8,727 nucleotides of DNA, taken from the NCBI GenBank assembly GCA_031256095.1, contig JAIRRG010000076.1, forward strand, positions 1 to 8,727, read 5' to 3'. Numbering within the stretch: position 1 is the stretch's first letter; each line of letters begins with the position of its first letter. Source of the DNA: Desulfobulbaceae bacterium (GTDB lineage Bacteria; Desulfobacterota; Desulfobulbia; Desulfobulbales; Desulfocapsaceae). A program made the translations under genes and the position numbers. Shown one piece after another: positions 1 through 7,267 of the stretch. A model generated the notes under the pieces. The model was given only the letters and a program-made list of their open reading frames with translations, was not told where the DNA came from and ran no database searches.

Positions 1-375
1 CTTGTCTGGCGGCAGATAAGCCAATTGCTCGCCATGATTCGGGCTTTCGATGATCACTTCGTGGGCGCCAACGCCGTTCATACGATCGTAGACGCCATCA
101 CCGGCCTTGTCCAGGCCGCCTTCGATACGTAGGGCCGGATACTTGTTGGGGACAACCCGTACCTGCCAGCCGGAACTATTCGGGGTTTGGTCGCCGCCCG
201 GGCGGCAGGCCCAGACCTCCGGCGGTGTAGTCTGCTCATGGCCGGCGCAGAGCGGGCAGAAGCCGCCCTCTTTCACGGGGGGCTGTTCGACGAGGAAATC
301 GGTGGGACGCTGTCGTCGCTCGGTGGCGATGATGATCCAGCGGCCAAGGACAGGATCCCTGCGCAGCTCAGGCAT
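1..375 (-). CDS. galT: Galactose-1-phosphate uridylyltransferase, N-terminal part (3' end off window)
   Basis: This is the first 125 codons of GalT; the rest lies beyond the left edge. GalT exchanges UMP between UDP-glucose and galactose-1-phosphate in the Leloir pathway, in the cytoplasm. The start of the protein reads MPELRRDPVLGRWIIIATER, the family's typical opening. Next comes a zinc knuckle F39-C40-P-L-C43 with the following GHE, then TPPEVW (50-55) and VVPNKYPAL (74-82). The segment HEVIIESPNH (105-114) follows, where H114 matches the third zinc ligand. The catalytic HPH motif would be downstream and is not visible. The ATG at 373-375 is preceded by AGAGG about 8 bases upstream. The dksA stop ends 17 bases upstream, so galT is probably the last visible gene of the rpoZ-dnaJ-moaC-dksA-galT transcript. 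The family is clear; the completeness of the gene cannot be judged. Confidence 0.9.
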   Translation of the reverse strand, partial: MPELRRDPVLGRWIIIATERRQRPTDFLVEQPPVKEGGFCPLCAGHEQTTPPEVWACRPGGDQTPNSSGWQVRVVPNKYPALRIEGGLDKAGDGVYDRMNGVGAHEVIIESPNHGEQLAYLPPDK

Positions 376-392
376 AGGCGGCCTCTTTATCT

Positions 393-755
393 TTATTGCC
401 CCATGGATTTTTCTTTGTTTTCCTGTGAAGTTTTACAATCAATACAGAGATTTGTTACTGGCCTGGCCTCCAGGCGTTTGACGCCGATATCCTCGCCGCA
501 GTTGACGCAGATGCCATAGCCTCCGTCGTCGATGCGGATAAGGGCTTCCTTGATTTTTTTCAGCAGTTTTTTTTCCCGGTCGCGGATGCGCAGTTCGAAG
601 CCACGATCCGATTCGATGGTGGCGCGGTCGTTGGGGTCAGGAATATTGGCGCTCTGGTCGGTCATCCCTTCGAGCGTCTTCTCCATCGCCTGCTCGATCT
701 CGGCCTGTTTGGCCAGAAGCTGAACACGGAATTGTTCCAATATCGCTTTTTCCAT
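393..755 (-). CDS. dksA: RNA polymerase-binding transcription factor DksA
   Basis: A 120-residue DksA/TraR protein. DksA binds in the secondary channel of RNA polymerase and, with ppGpp, represses stable RNA promoters and activates amino-acid promoters. Visible in order: an N-terminal helix (1-35); the coiled-coil tip ANIPDPNDRA (36-45) keeping the two acidic tip residues D40 and D43 and A45; and the return helix LRIRDREKKLLKKIKEAL (55-72). The C-terminal zinc finger has all four cysteines (C83, C86, C104, C107) in GYGICVNCG and LCIDCKT. It is therefore a full-length, zinc-type DksA rather than a short TraR-like phage protein or a Cys-less DksA2. I start at the ATG at 753-755 because AGGAG lies about 6 bases upstream and directly overlaps the moaC stop; the open frame upstream is moaC shadow. 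The moaC-dksA gap is 11 bases and the dksA-galT gap 17, which indicates one operon. Confidence 0.95.
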   Translation of the reverse strand: MEKAILEQFRVQLLAKQAEIEQAMEKTLEGMTDQSANIPDPNDRATIESDRGFELRIRDREKKLLKKIKEALIRIDDGGYGICVNCGEDIGVKRLEARPVTNLCIDCKTSQENKEKSMGQ

Positions 756-766
756 CACGGACTCCT

Positions 767-1279
767 CTATGATCTTTCCGCCACCGGTTGGTCGTCGTGC
801 CGCCGGTAGTGGCCGCTTTTGCCACCGCTTTTTTCCAGCAGGCGAATGCCGTCGATGACAATCGCCTTGTCCACCGCCTTGCACATGTCGTAAACCGTCA
901 GGGCCGCCACCGTCACCGCCGTCAGCGCTTCCATTTCGACACCGGTCTGACCGGTGACGCCAACGGTGGCGACAATCTCGACTGTTTGCTCCGCCTCGCA
1001 CAGGGTAAAGCCGATATCGGCACGGTTGATGGCCAAGGGATGGGCGAGCGGAATCAGCTGATCGACTTTTTTCGCGGCCATGATGCCGGCGATGCGGGCC
1101 ACACCCAGCACGTCGCCCTTGGCTATTGAACCTTCGCGCACTTTGGCGAAAGCCGCGGCTCCCAGCCGTACCCGGCCAGCGGCGCGGGCGACGCGAACCG
1201 TTTGGTCCTTGCCGCCGACATCGACCATAATGGCCTGGCCGGAGTCGTCAAAATGGTTCAACCGCGGCGTGTTGGCCAT
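767..1279 (-). CDS. moaC: Cyclic pyranopterin monophosphate synthase MoaC
   Basis: A 170-residue MoaC, a cytoplasmic enzyme that turns the MoaA product 3',8-cyclo-7,8-dihydro-GTP into cyclic pyranopterin monophosphate, step one of molybdenum cofactor synthesis. Seen in order: LNHFDDSGQAIMVDVGGK near the N-terminus, KGDVLGVARIAGIMAAK (from K55), LIPLAHPL (H80), TGVEMEALTAVTVAALT, YDMCKAVDK (D131, K134) and IRLLEKSGGKSG at the end. K55, H80, D131 and K134 match the expected active-site residues. The usual LIPLCHPL is LIPLAHPL here. I prefer the ATG at 1277-1279, since GGGAAG lies 5 bases before it. A GTG at 1283-1285 that overlaps the dnaJ TGA is an alternative adding two residues. dnaJ ends 2 bases upstream, so translation is likely coupled. 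No other Mo-cofactor gene is in view; its place here seems to be a conserved-operon passenger. Confidence 0.95.
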   Translation of the reverse strand: MANTPRLNHFDDSGQAIMVDVGGKDQTVRVARAAGRVRLGAAAFAKVREGSIAKGDVLGVARIAGIMAAKKVDQLIPLAHPLAINRADIGFTLCEAEQTVEIVATVGVTGQTGVEMEALTAVTVAALTVYDMCKAVDKAIVIDGIRLLEKSGGKSGHYRRHDDQPVAERS

Positions 1280-1281
1280 GC

Positions 1282-2466
1282 TCACTTCCCGGATTCGGAT
1301 TTTGACTTGGCTTTGGTGTTTTTGCCGCCACTCTCTTTGCCGCCCTTGTTGCGGCCCAGCACTTCATTAAAAATGCGCGAGAAAAAGCCTTCTTCCTCCT
1401 TGGCTTCGTCCTGGCGCTGACAAGAGGCATCGAAATCATGGAGCAGTTTTTTCTGCTCCTCGGACAGGCCGACCGGTGTCTGCACCCGCAACTCGACCAC
1501 CATATCGCCGGTACCGCGTCCGTTTGGGCGGGGCACACCATGGCCGCGCAGTCTGAACAGTTGGCCGGATTGGCTGCCTTCGGGCAGGGTCAATTTGATG
1601 GCGCCATGCACCGTCGGCACCTCGAGGACGCAGCCAAGGGCCGCCTTAATCATGGAAACCGGGACACTGGCGTAGATGGTGTCACCGTCGCGTTTGAAAA
1701 ATTGATGTTCTTCGACATGGAAGATAACATACAAATCACCGGGCGGCCCGCCTTGGCGACTGCCTTCGCCCTTGCCTGGCACCCGCATCCGGGCGCCATT
1801 ATCGACACCAGCGGGAATATGAATCGGCAGTTTGATGGTTTTTTTGATCAAACCAGCGCCACCGCAATCCTGACATGGATCGGTGATGATTCTCCCTTCA
1901 CCGTGGCACTGCGGGCAGGGAGTGCTGACTTGGAAGAATCCTTGGGCGCGAATGACCTGGCCTCGGCCCTGGCAGGCCGGGCAGGTCTTTTTGCTGTAAC
2001 CGGGGCGGCACCCACTTCCTTCGCAGGTGAGGCATGTATCCCGGCGCTGGATTTCCTCTTCGCGGACGAGGCCATGCACGGCGTCGAGAAAGGAAATGTG
2101 AAGATCAAGGCGCAGGTCGTTGCCGGGCGCCGGGCCTTGTTGTCTGCCGCGCCGCCCGCCCAGGCCGAAGAGTTCGCCAAACATGTCGCCGAAGCTGGAA
2201 AAAACATCCTCGGCGCTGGTGTGGCGGAAGCCGTGACTTTTTAGGCCTTCGTGGCCGTAGGCGTCATAGATCTGGCGTTTCTGATCGTCAGAAAGCACCT
2301 CGTAAGCCTCGGTGCATTCTTTGAATTTACCTTCCGCTTCCTTGTCGCCGGGATTGCGGTCGGGATGGAACTGCATCGCCAGGCGGCGGTAAGCTTTTTT
2401 GATTTCGGCGCCACTGGCCGTGCGGCTGACCGACAGAATTTCGTAGTAATCGACGTTCATGCTCAT
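1282..2466 (-). CDS. dnaJ: Chaperone protein DnaJ (type I, zinc-containing)
   Basis: A 394-residue Hsp40 co-chaperone that delivers unfolded proteins to DnaK and stimulates its ATPase in the cytoplasm. The J domain covers about residues 5-72 (DYYEILSVSRTASGAEIKKAYRR) with the HPD motif at 34-36. The Gly/Phe linker (about 78-118) is short and poorer in GF pairs than usual. The zinc region holds four complete CxxCxGxG repeats, starting at C145 (CLTCEGSG), C162 (CPACQGRG), C184 (CPQCHGEG) and C198 (CQDCGGAG). The substrate-binding C-terminal domains follow to about 335, then a charged tail with GFFSRIFNEVLG and a Lys/Gly/Ser-rich end. Length is slightly above the usual 375-380. I start at the ATG at 2464-2466, with AAGAG about 7 bases upstream; a second ATG six bases on (2458-2460) is possible. 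The rpoZ stop is 22 bases upstream. dnaK and grpE are not adjacent, so this may be a second DnaJ, or the main one in a separated locus. Confidence 0.95.
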   Translation of the reverse strand: MSMNVDYYEILSVSRTASGAEIKKAYRRLAMQFHPDRNPGDKEAEGKFKECTEAYEVLSDDQKRQIYDAYGHEGLKSHGFRHTSAEDVFSSFGDMFGELFGLGGRRGRQQGPAPGNDLRLDLHISFLDAVHGLVREEEIQRRDTCLTCEGSGCRPGYSKKTCPACQGRGQVIRAQGFFQVSTPCPQCHGEGRIITDPCQDCGGAGLIKKTIKLPIHIPAGVDNGARMRVPGKGEGSRQGGPPGDLYVIFHVEEHQFFKRDGDTIYASVPVSMIKAALGCVLEVPTVHGAIKLTLPEGSQSGQLFRLRGHGVPRPNGRGTGDMVVELRVQTPVGLSEEQKKLLHDFDASCQRQDEAKEEEGFFSRIFNEVLGRNKGGKESGGKNTKAKSKSESGK

Positions 2467-2488
2467 GCGAAAACTCTTGGCAGCGCAT

Positions 2489-2755
2489 TCAGGCCGGATT
2501 GTCGTTGACCGCCACCGGTTCCTCGGGCAGCGCCGTCTCGTCACTGACCGCGGCGATCGAATCAATATTTTCCATGGTCACTTTGCCGCTGGCGATTTCG
2601 CGCAGCGTCATCACCACTTCTTTATTTTTGCCCTCAATCAGGTACGGTTCACCCTGCCGGTGTTGTTTGATGCGCTGTACCGCCAGATGAATGAGGTTGA
2701 AACGGTTGCTGTCGCCAATAACTTTAAGACAATCTTCCACAGTGATTCTAGCCAT
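2489..2755 (-). CDS. rpoZ: DNA-directed RNA polymerase omega subunit
   Basis: An 88-residue omega subunit, which binds the beta-prime C-terminus, helps assemble RNA polymerase, and in proteobacteria forms ppGpp site 1 with beta-prime. The N-terminus MARITVEDCLKVIGDSNRFN matches the family opening, including the MAR residues linked to ppGpp binding. It continues with LIHLAVQRIKQ (21-31) and ends in a short acidic tail (DETALPEEPVAVNDNPA) typical of omega. The frame is open far upstream, but only as the shadow of purA. The ATG at 2753-2755 has GGGGAAG about 4-5 bases upstream, so this start is firm. It lies 35 bases after the purA stop, with an intrinsic terminator in between, and leads a tight group with dnaJ, moaC, dksA and galT. 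I see no convincing sigma-70 promoter in the gap, so expression must come from read-through or from a promoter inside the end of purA. Confidence 0.92.
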   Translation of the reverse strand: MARITVEDCLKVIGDSNRFNLIHLAVQRIKQHRQGEPYLIEGKNKEVVMTLREIASGKVTMENIDSIAAVSDETALPEEPVAVNDNPA

Positions 2756-2776
2756 ATATCTTCCCCAACAATATTC

Positions 2777-2790
2777 TAAAAAACGGCGGC

Positions 2791-2800
<10 letters not shown>
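2777..2800 (-). terminator. Intrinsic terminator straddling the purA stop codon
   Basis: On the minus strand a perfect 7-bp GC stem (arms CGGCGGC at 2794-2800 and GCCGCCG at 2784-2790) encloses a three-base loop that is the TGA stop codon of purA (2791-2793). Six T residues follow directly (2778-2783). This is a textbook rho-independent terminator shape. The last two Gly codons of PurA form most of the upstream arm, so a ribosome finishing purA would cover the hairpin. rpoZ starts only 23 bases after the T run. Confidence 0.8.
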
Positions 2801-4089
<1,289 letters not shown>

Positions 4090-4160
4090 AGGTGCTCTCC
4101 TGATTGTGGCGTCCACGAAAAGGCGGGGCGGGCCCCACATCGAAAATTTGCAAAACACTT

Positions 4161-4189
4161 AATATATTCCCCTTGGCCGGGTGTGTCAA
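4161..4189 (-). promoter_or_regulatory. Sigma-70 promoter of purA
   Basis: On the minus strand, TTGACA (4184-4189, a perfect -35) is followed after exactly 17 bases by TATATT (4161-4166, 5 of 6 to the -10 consensus). The start of transcription should lie near 4153-4155, giving a leader of about 65 bases before purA. The leader contains a short GC hairpin (GGGG/CCCC, about 4124-4136) and then the GGAG ribosome site. No recognisable PurR-type operator was seen. Confidence 0.8.
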
Positions 4190-4540
4190 TGCGCTTTGTT
4201 GGGGAAAGCAGGATAACATACGGGAAAAACATGGATTTTCAAATTGGTATTGGGGATAACATTTCCGGGCCGTGGTGCCGACGATAGGAGGCCGTCATCG
4301 CCACTTGCCCGTGGCTTTTCGCGTCGTGGCAAAGGCTCTTTTTAGAGGCAGGAGAGCGGGCGAGCAGGGCGGTGCCAGTTCCCGCTATGACAAAAAAACT
4401 CAAGTAATTGATCAGTTCCAGGCCAAGCGGCAAGGCTCGTTAGTATCCAGCCCGGCGCAAGAAAAAGTGGCGAAAAGCGGCGTTCCGCCTTACCTTCGCC
4501 AAGCGGCAACAAAGGGCAAAGAACAGAGGGCAGAATAACC
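4190..4540. other. Intergenic region / mpl leader, no convincing gene
   Basis: This is the divergent gap between the purA promoter and mpl. It holds a direct repeat GGATAACAT at 4211-4219 and 4254-4262. A strong hairpin has TGGCGAA (4468-4474) pairing perfectly with TTCGCCA (4495-4501) and an inner GCGG/CCGC stem (4477-4480 with 4485-4488). On the minus strand that hairpin is followed by CTTTTTCTT. A GTG-started frame of 88 codons (4272-4538) ends two bases before mpl. It lacks a ribosome site at its start, uses AGA and AGG codons, and resembles nothing I know, so I do not call it. I see no tRNA, no known riboswitch and no clear mpl promoter. Confidence 0.6.
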
Positions 4541-5983
4541 ATGAACGAACTCGATCCGAGCTTGAACCACTCCCCAGCGGCGATCCACCATATTCATTTG
4601 CTGGGCATCTGCGGCACCGGCATGGCGGCCTTGGCCGGGATGCTGCAAAAAAGCGGCTGCATGGTCACGGGCAGCGACCAGCAGGTCTACCCGCCGATGT
4701 CCGATTTCCTGACCCAGGCCGGCATTACCATCAAAAGCCCTTACGCCGCCGAAAACCTGCATCCCAAGCCGGACCTGGCGATTGTCGGCAACGTCATCCG
4801 CAAAACCAACCCGGAGGCCCAGGAACTGGCCCGGCTTGGCATCCCCTATCTTTCTTTTCCCCAGGCGCTCTCCGAGTTTTTCATCACCGGCAAGATGTCT
4901 TTGGTCGTCGCCGGCACCCACGGCAAGACCACCACTTCGGCCTTGCTGGCCTCGGCCCTCGTTCACGCCGGCTATGATCCATCATTTATGATTGGCGGCA
5001 TCGTCCGCGAATTTAACGGTAATTTTCGTCTCGGCGCCGGGAAACATGTGGTGCTCGAGGGCGACGAATACGACACCGCCTTTTTCGACAAGGGATCGAA
5101 ATTTCTCCACTATCAGCCGCAGGCGGCCATTCTGACCTCGCTGGAATTCGACCACGCCGATATTTTCCAGGATTTGGCGGCGGTCGAGGCAGCCTTTGCC
5201 CGTTTTGCCGCGCTGCCGCCCGAAGATGGCCTGCTCGTTGCCTTTCTTGATGACCCGAAGGTGGCGGCGGCGGTGGCGCGGGCGCGTTGCCGCGTTGAGG
5301 GCTATGGCCTGCGGCCCGAGCGGCACTGGCGGTTGGCCGATGTCCGGCACGAAGGCGGCCTTAGCCATTTCACGGTCATCCGCCAGGGCGAGTTTTTTGG
5401 TCAATTCACGCTGCCCCTGCCCGGACGTCATAACTGTCTGAACGCCCTGGCTGTGGTGGCCCTCCTCAGTCATCTCGGACTTGACGCGGCTGCGATTGCC
5501 GCTGGCCTCGCCGCTTTCGGCGGTGTCAAACGGCGCCAGGAGGTGCGCGGCGTCGAGAAAGGCGTGACGTTGATTGACGACTTTGCCCATCACCCGACGG
5601 CGGTCAAAGAGACGCTGGCGGCGCTGAAGGCGGCCTATGCCGGGCAGCGGCTCGTCGCCGTCTTTGAGCCGCGCACCAATTCATCACGGCGGGCGGTCTT
5701 TCAAGACGACTACGCGCTGGCTTTTGACGATGCCGATATGGTGCTGTTGCGTGAACCGCTTCCTTTGCCAGATGTCGCGCCGGAGTTGATGTTTTCTTCG
5801 GCCCAACTGAATGACGACTTGCGTCAGCGTGGCAAAAACGCCCGCGTCTTTGCCGATGCCGGGGCGATTATCGCTACGCTCTTGCCGGAGCTGCGGGAAA
5901 ACGACGTGGTGGCGATTCTGTCGAACGGTGGTTTTGATGGCATCCATGAGCGGCTGCTTGCCGCCCTGCGCCAGCGCCCCTGA
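4541..5983 (+). CDS. mpl: UDP-N-acetylmuramate:L-alanyl-gamma-D-glutamyl-meso-diaminopimelate ligase
   Basis: A 480-residue Mur ligase of the Mpl type. It attaches recycled murein tripeptide (L-Ala-D-Glu-mDAP) to UDP-MurNAc with ATP, returning cell wall fragments to peptidoglycan synthesis in the cytoplasm. In order: the N-terminal UDP-binding fold IHLLGICGTGMAALAGML (18-34), the ATP P-loop AGTHGKTTT (124-132), the Mpl hallmark EGDEYDTAFFDKGSKF (173-188) that separates it from MurC, LEFDHADIF (201-209), GRHNCLNALA (295-304), IDDFAHHPTAV (345-355) and FEPRTNSSRR (375-384). The length is a little above the usual 450-460. The ATG at 4541 has a GAGGG-type site about 10 bases upstream. tilS follows after 48 bases, with a terminator-like hairpin between them. 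MurC is the main alternative, but the DEYDTAFFDK stretch favours Mpl strongly. Confidence 0.93.
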   Translation: MNELDPSLNHSPAAIHHIHLLGICGTGMAALAGMLQKSGCMVTGSDQQVYPPMSDFLTQAGITIKSPYAAENLHPKPDLAIVGNVIRKTNPEAQELARLGIPYLSFPQALSEFFITGKMSLVVAGTHGKTTTSALLASALVHAGYDPSFMIGGIVREFNGNFRLGAGKHVVLEGDEYDTAFFDKGSKFLHYQPQAAILTSLEFDHADIFQDLAAVEAAFARFAALPPEDGLLVAFLDDPKVAAAVARARCRVEGYGLRPERHWRLADVRHEGGLSHFTVIRQGEFFGQFTLPLPGRHNCLNALAVVALLSHLGLDAAAIAAGLAAFGGVKRRQEVRGVEKGVTLIDDFAHHPTAVKETLAALKAAYAGQRLVAVFEPRTNSSRRAVFQDDYALAFDDADMVLLREPLPLPDVAPELMFSSAQLNDDLRQRGKNARVFADAGAIIATLLPELRENDVVAILSNGGFDGIHERLLAALRQRP

Positions 5984-5985
5984 GG

Positions 5986-6018
5986 CTGGCCGGCCGGGGA
6001 CGGCACGGTCAGGTTTTT
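5986..6018 (+). terminator. Probable intrinsic terminator or attenuator between mpl and tilS
   Basis: CTGGCC (5986-5991) pairs with GGTCAG (6007-6012) with one G-T wobble. An inner GCC/GGC stem (5993-5995 with 6002-6004) closes a six-base GGGGAC loop. Five T residues follow (6014-6018). It starts three bases after the mpl stop. The stem is imperfect and the T run short, so termination may be partial, leaving some read-through into tilS. Confidence 0.45.
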
Positions 6019-6031
6019 CTATAGACCAATC

Positions 6032-7048
6032 ATGAAAAAAAACGAGCTCAGCCAAGCCATCGATGAAATACTGAGCGAAAATTTCCCGGCTGGCGCTCAT
6101 TTCCTGGTCGCCGCCTCGGCTGGCGGTGATTCCACCGCCCTGTTGCATTTGCTGCGATATTCCACTTTGTCCCTGACCCTGACTGCCGCTTATATCGACC
6201 ATGGCCTGCGTCCGGCGGAGGCGGGGCGTGAAAAAGAATGGCTTGCCGCTTTTACGGCCGGGCTGGATGTCCCTTTCGTTGCCGCCGATGCCGACGCTGG
6301 TGCTTATGCCGGCGTCAAGGGTTTGTCGCTTGAGGATGCCGCCCGCCGTTTGCGTTACCGGCAACTGGAACGGCTGCGCCAGCAGGTTGGGGCGGAGTGG
6401 ATTGTCACCGGCCATACCGCCGACGACCAGGTGGAGACCCTTTTCATCCGCCTGATCCGCGGCTGTGCTTTGTCCGGCCTCACGGCCATGAAATGGCGGC
6501 AGGGGCGCATCTTGCGACCGCTACTCGCCTGGCCGAAAGAGACGCTCGCCGCCTATCTGGCCGAGCGCGGCATAAGGCCCTGCCATGATTCGTCCAATGA
6601 CGACCGGCGCTTTCTCCGCAACCGCGTGCGCCTGGAATTGCTGCCGCTGTTGCGGCAGCGTTTCAACTCGGCGATAAACACCACCTGTCTCCGTATGATG
6701 ACCATCCTCGAAGACGAGGAAGCGCTGCTGGAAAAGCTGACCGATGACGCCCTTACCAGCATGGCGCGGCAGGAAATGCTGGACACCGGGCTGGTCATCA
6801 AACTGGCTATCGCGCCCTTTCTCGGCTTGCCGCTGGCCCTGCGCCGCCGCCTATTGAACCGCATCGCCCACCGTCTGGCCATCGAGCCGTCATCGACGCT
6901 GATTGAAAACCTGCTCAAGCAATGTGCCACCGCTGTAAACGGCGCCGAATGGCACTGGCCATGGGGGACGCGGGTTGCCCGCCAAAGCGATTTCCTCGTT
7001 TTCTCCCAGCCGCGGGGCCGCCGCCGCTGGCGAGGTCGGGCGAGCTAG
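6032..7048 (+). CDS. tilS: tRNA(Ile)-lysidine synthetase
   Basis: A 338-residue TilS, an ATP-dependent PP-loop enzyme that converts C34 of the CAU-anticodon tRNA-Ile to lysidine, so it is charged with isoleucine and reads AUA. The PP-loop is at FLVAASAGGDSTALL (24-38), YIDHGLRP at 54-61, ARRLRYRQLERL at 104-115, VTGHTADDQVET at 125-136, LRPLLAWPKETLAAYL at 161-175 and SSNDDRRFLRNRVRLELLP at 187-205. The substrate-binding domain then follows. The protein is shorter than the 430-residue E. coli enzyme but longer than compact TilS forms of about 310-320; the usual second C-terminal domain is missing or minimal. Oddities: the PP-loop reads SAGGDS where SGGxDS is expected, and no Shine-Dalgarno sequence precedes the ATG. 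It follows mpl by 48 bases across a terminator-like hairpin. The C-terminus ends in a basic GRRRWRGRAS. Confidence 0.93.
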   Translation: MKKNELSQAIDEILSENFPAGAHFLVAASAGGDSTALLHLLRYSTLSLTLTAAYIDHGLRPAEAGREKEWLAAFTAGLDVPFVAADADAGAYAGVKGLSLEDAARRLRYRQLERLRQQVGAEWIVTGHTADDQVETLFIRLIRGCALSGLTAMKWRQGRILRPLLAWPKETLAAYLAERGIRPCHDSSNDDRRFLRNRVRLELLPLLRQRFNSAINTTCLRMMTILEDEEALLEKLTDDALTSMARQEMLDTGLVIKLAIAPFLGLPLALRRRLLNRIAHRLAIEPSSTLIENLLKQCATAVNGAEWHWPWGTRVARQSDFLVFSQPRGRRRWRGRAS

Positions 7049-7079
7049 GTTAAGGGGCCAGGGGCATAGGAAACCGGTC

Positions 7080-7112
7080 AGATACGTATCTACACGATAT
7101 ATGTGATATAAT
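7080..7112 (+). promoter_or_regulatory. Extended -10 promoter with palindromic operator candidate, upstream of the selenoprotein gene
   Basis: TATAAT (7107-7112) is a perfect -10 and is preceded by TGA (7104-7106), giving the extended -10 form TGnTATAAT. The -35 position (about 7084-7089) has no consensus and is instead occupied by the perfect 12-base palindrome AGATACGTATCT (7080-7091), which a dimeric regulator could bind. Transcription would start near 7119, inside a 6-bp hairpin (TCGGCT 7112-7117, AGCCGA 7121-7126), leaving a leader of about 149 bases before the gene. Confidence 0.6.
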
Positions 7113-7255
7113 CGGCTTTTAGCCGACTAGGCTTTGATGAAAAATGCCGGGCGGTGTCATGACAGAAGCTTAGCCATTGCCGATAACGACCGCCGATTTT
7201 ATAGCCGCTTTCAAAGGTAAAGAGGATGAGCGGTAATTGTTTGTGAGTATTCAAC

Positions 7256-7260
7256 GGAGG
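7256..7260 (+). promoter_or_regulatory. Ribosome binding site fixing the selenoprotein start
   Basis: GGAGG lies 7 bases before the ATG at 7268-7270. It is the strongest Shine-Dalgarno on the plus strand of this region. It points to translation starting upstream of the in-frame TGA, rather than at the ATG at 7358, which has no comparable site. Confidence 0.85.
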
Positions 7261-7267
7261 AAATACC

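Noticed and set aside
1438..2244. Long plus-strand frame of 268 codons opposite dnaJ
   Set aside because: It is the antisense shadow of dnaJ, caused by GC-rich codon bias; the dnaJ frame explains the sequence fully.
4239..4433. 64-codon minus-strand frame with a hydrophobic N-terminus upstream of purA
   Set aside because: It has a TTG start without a ribosome site and no continuation in a recognisable protein; it lies in the divergent intergenic region.
4272..4538. 88-codon plus-strand frame ending two bases before mpl
   Set aside because: It begins with GTG without a ribosome site, uses rare Arg codons unlike its neighbours, contains the mpl leader hairpin, and matches no family I know.
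5684..6415. Minus-strand frame of 243 codons across the mpl-tilS junction
   Set aside because: Both mpl and tilS are strongly supported on the plus strand over the same bases, and the frame has no recognisable motif.
7112..7126. Hairpin TCGGCT/AGCCGA after tilS as a tilS terminator
   Set aside because: No T run follows it on the plus strand, and it overlaps the predicted start of the downstream transcript.
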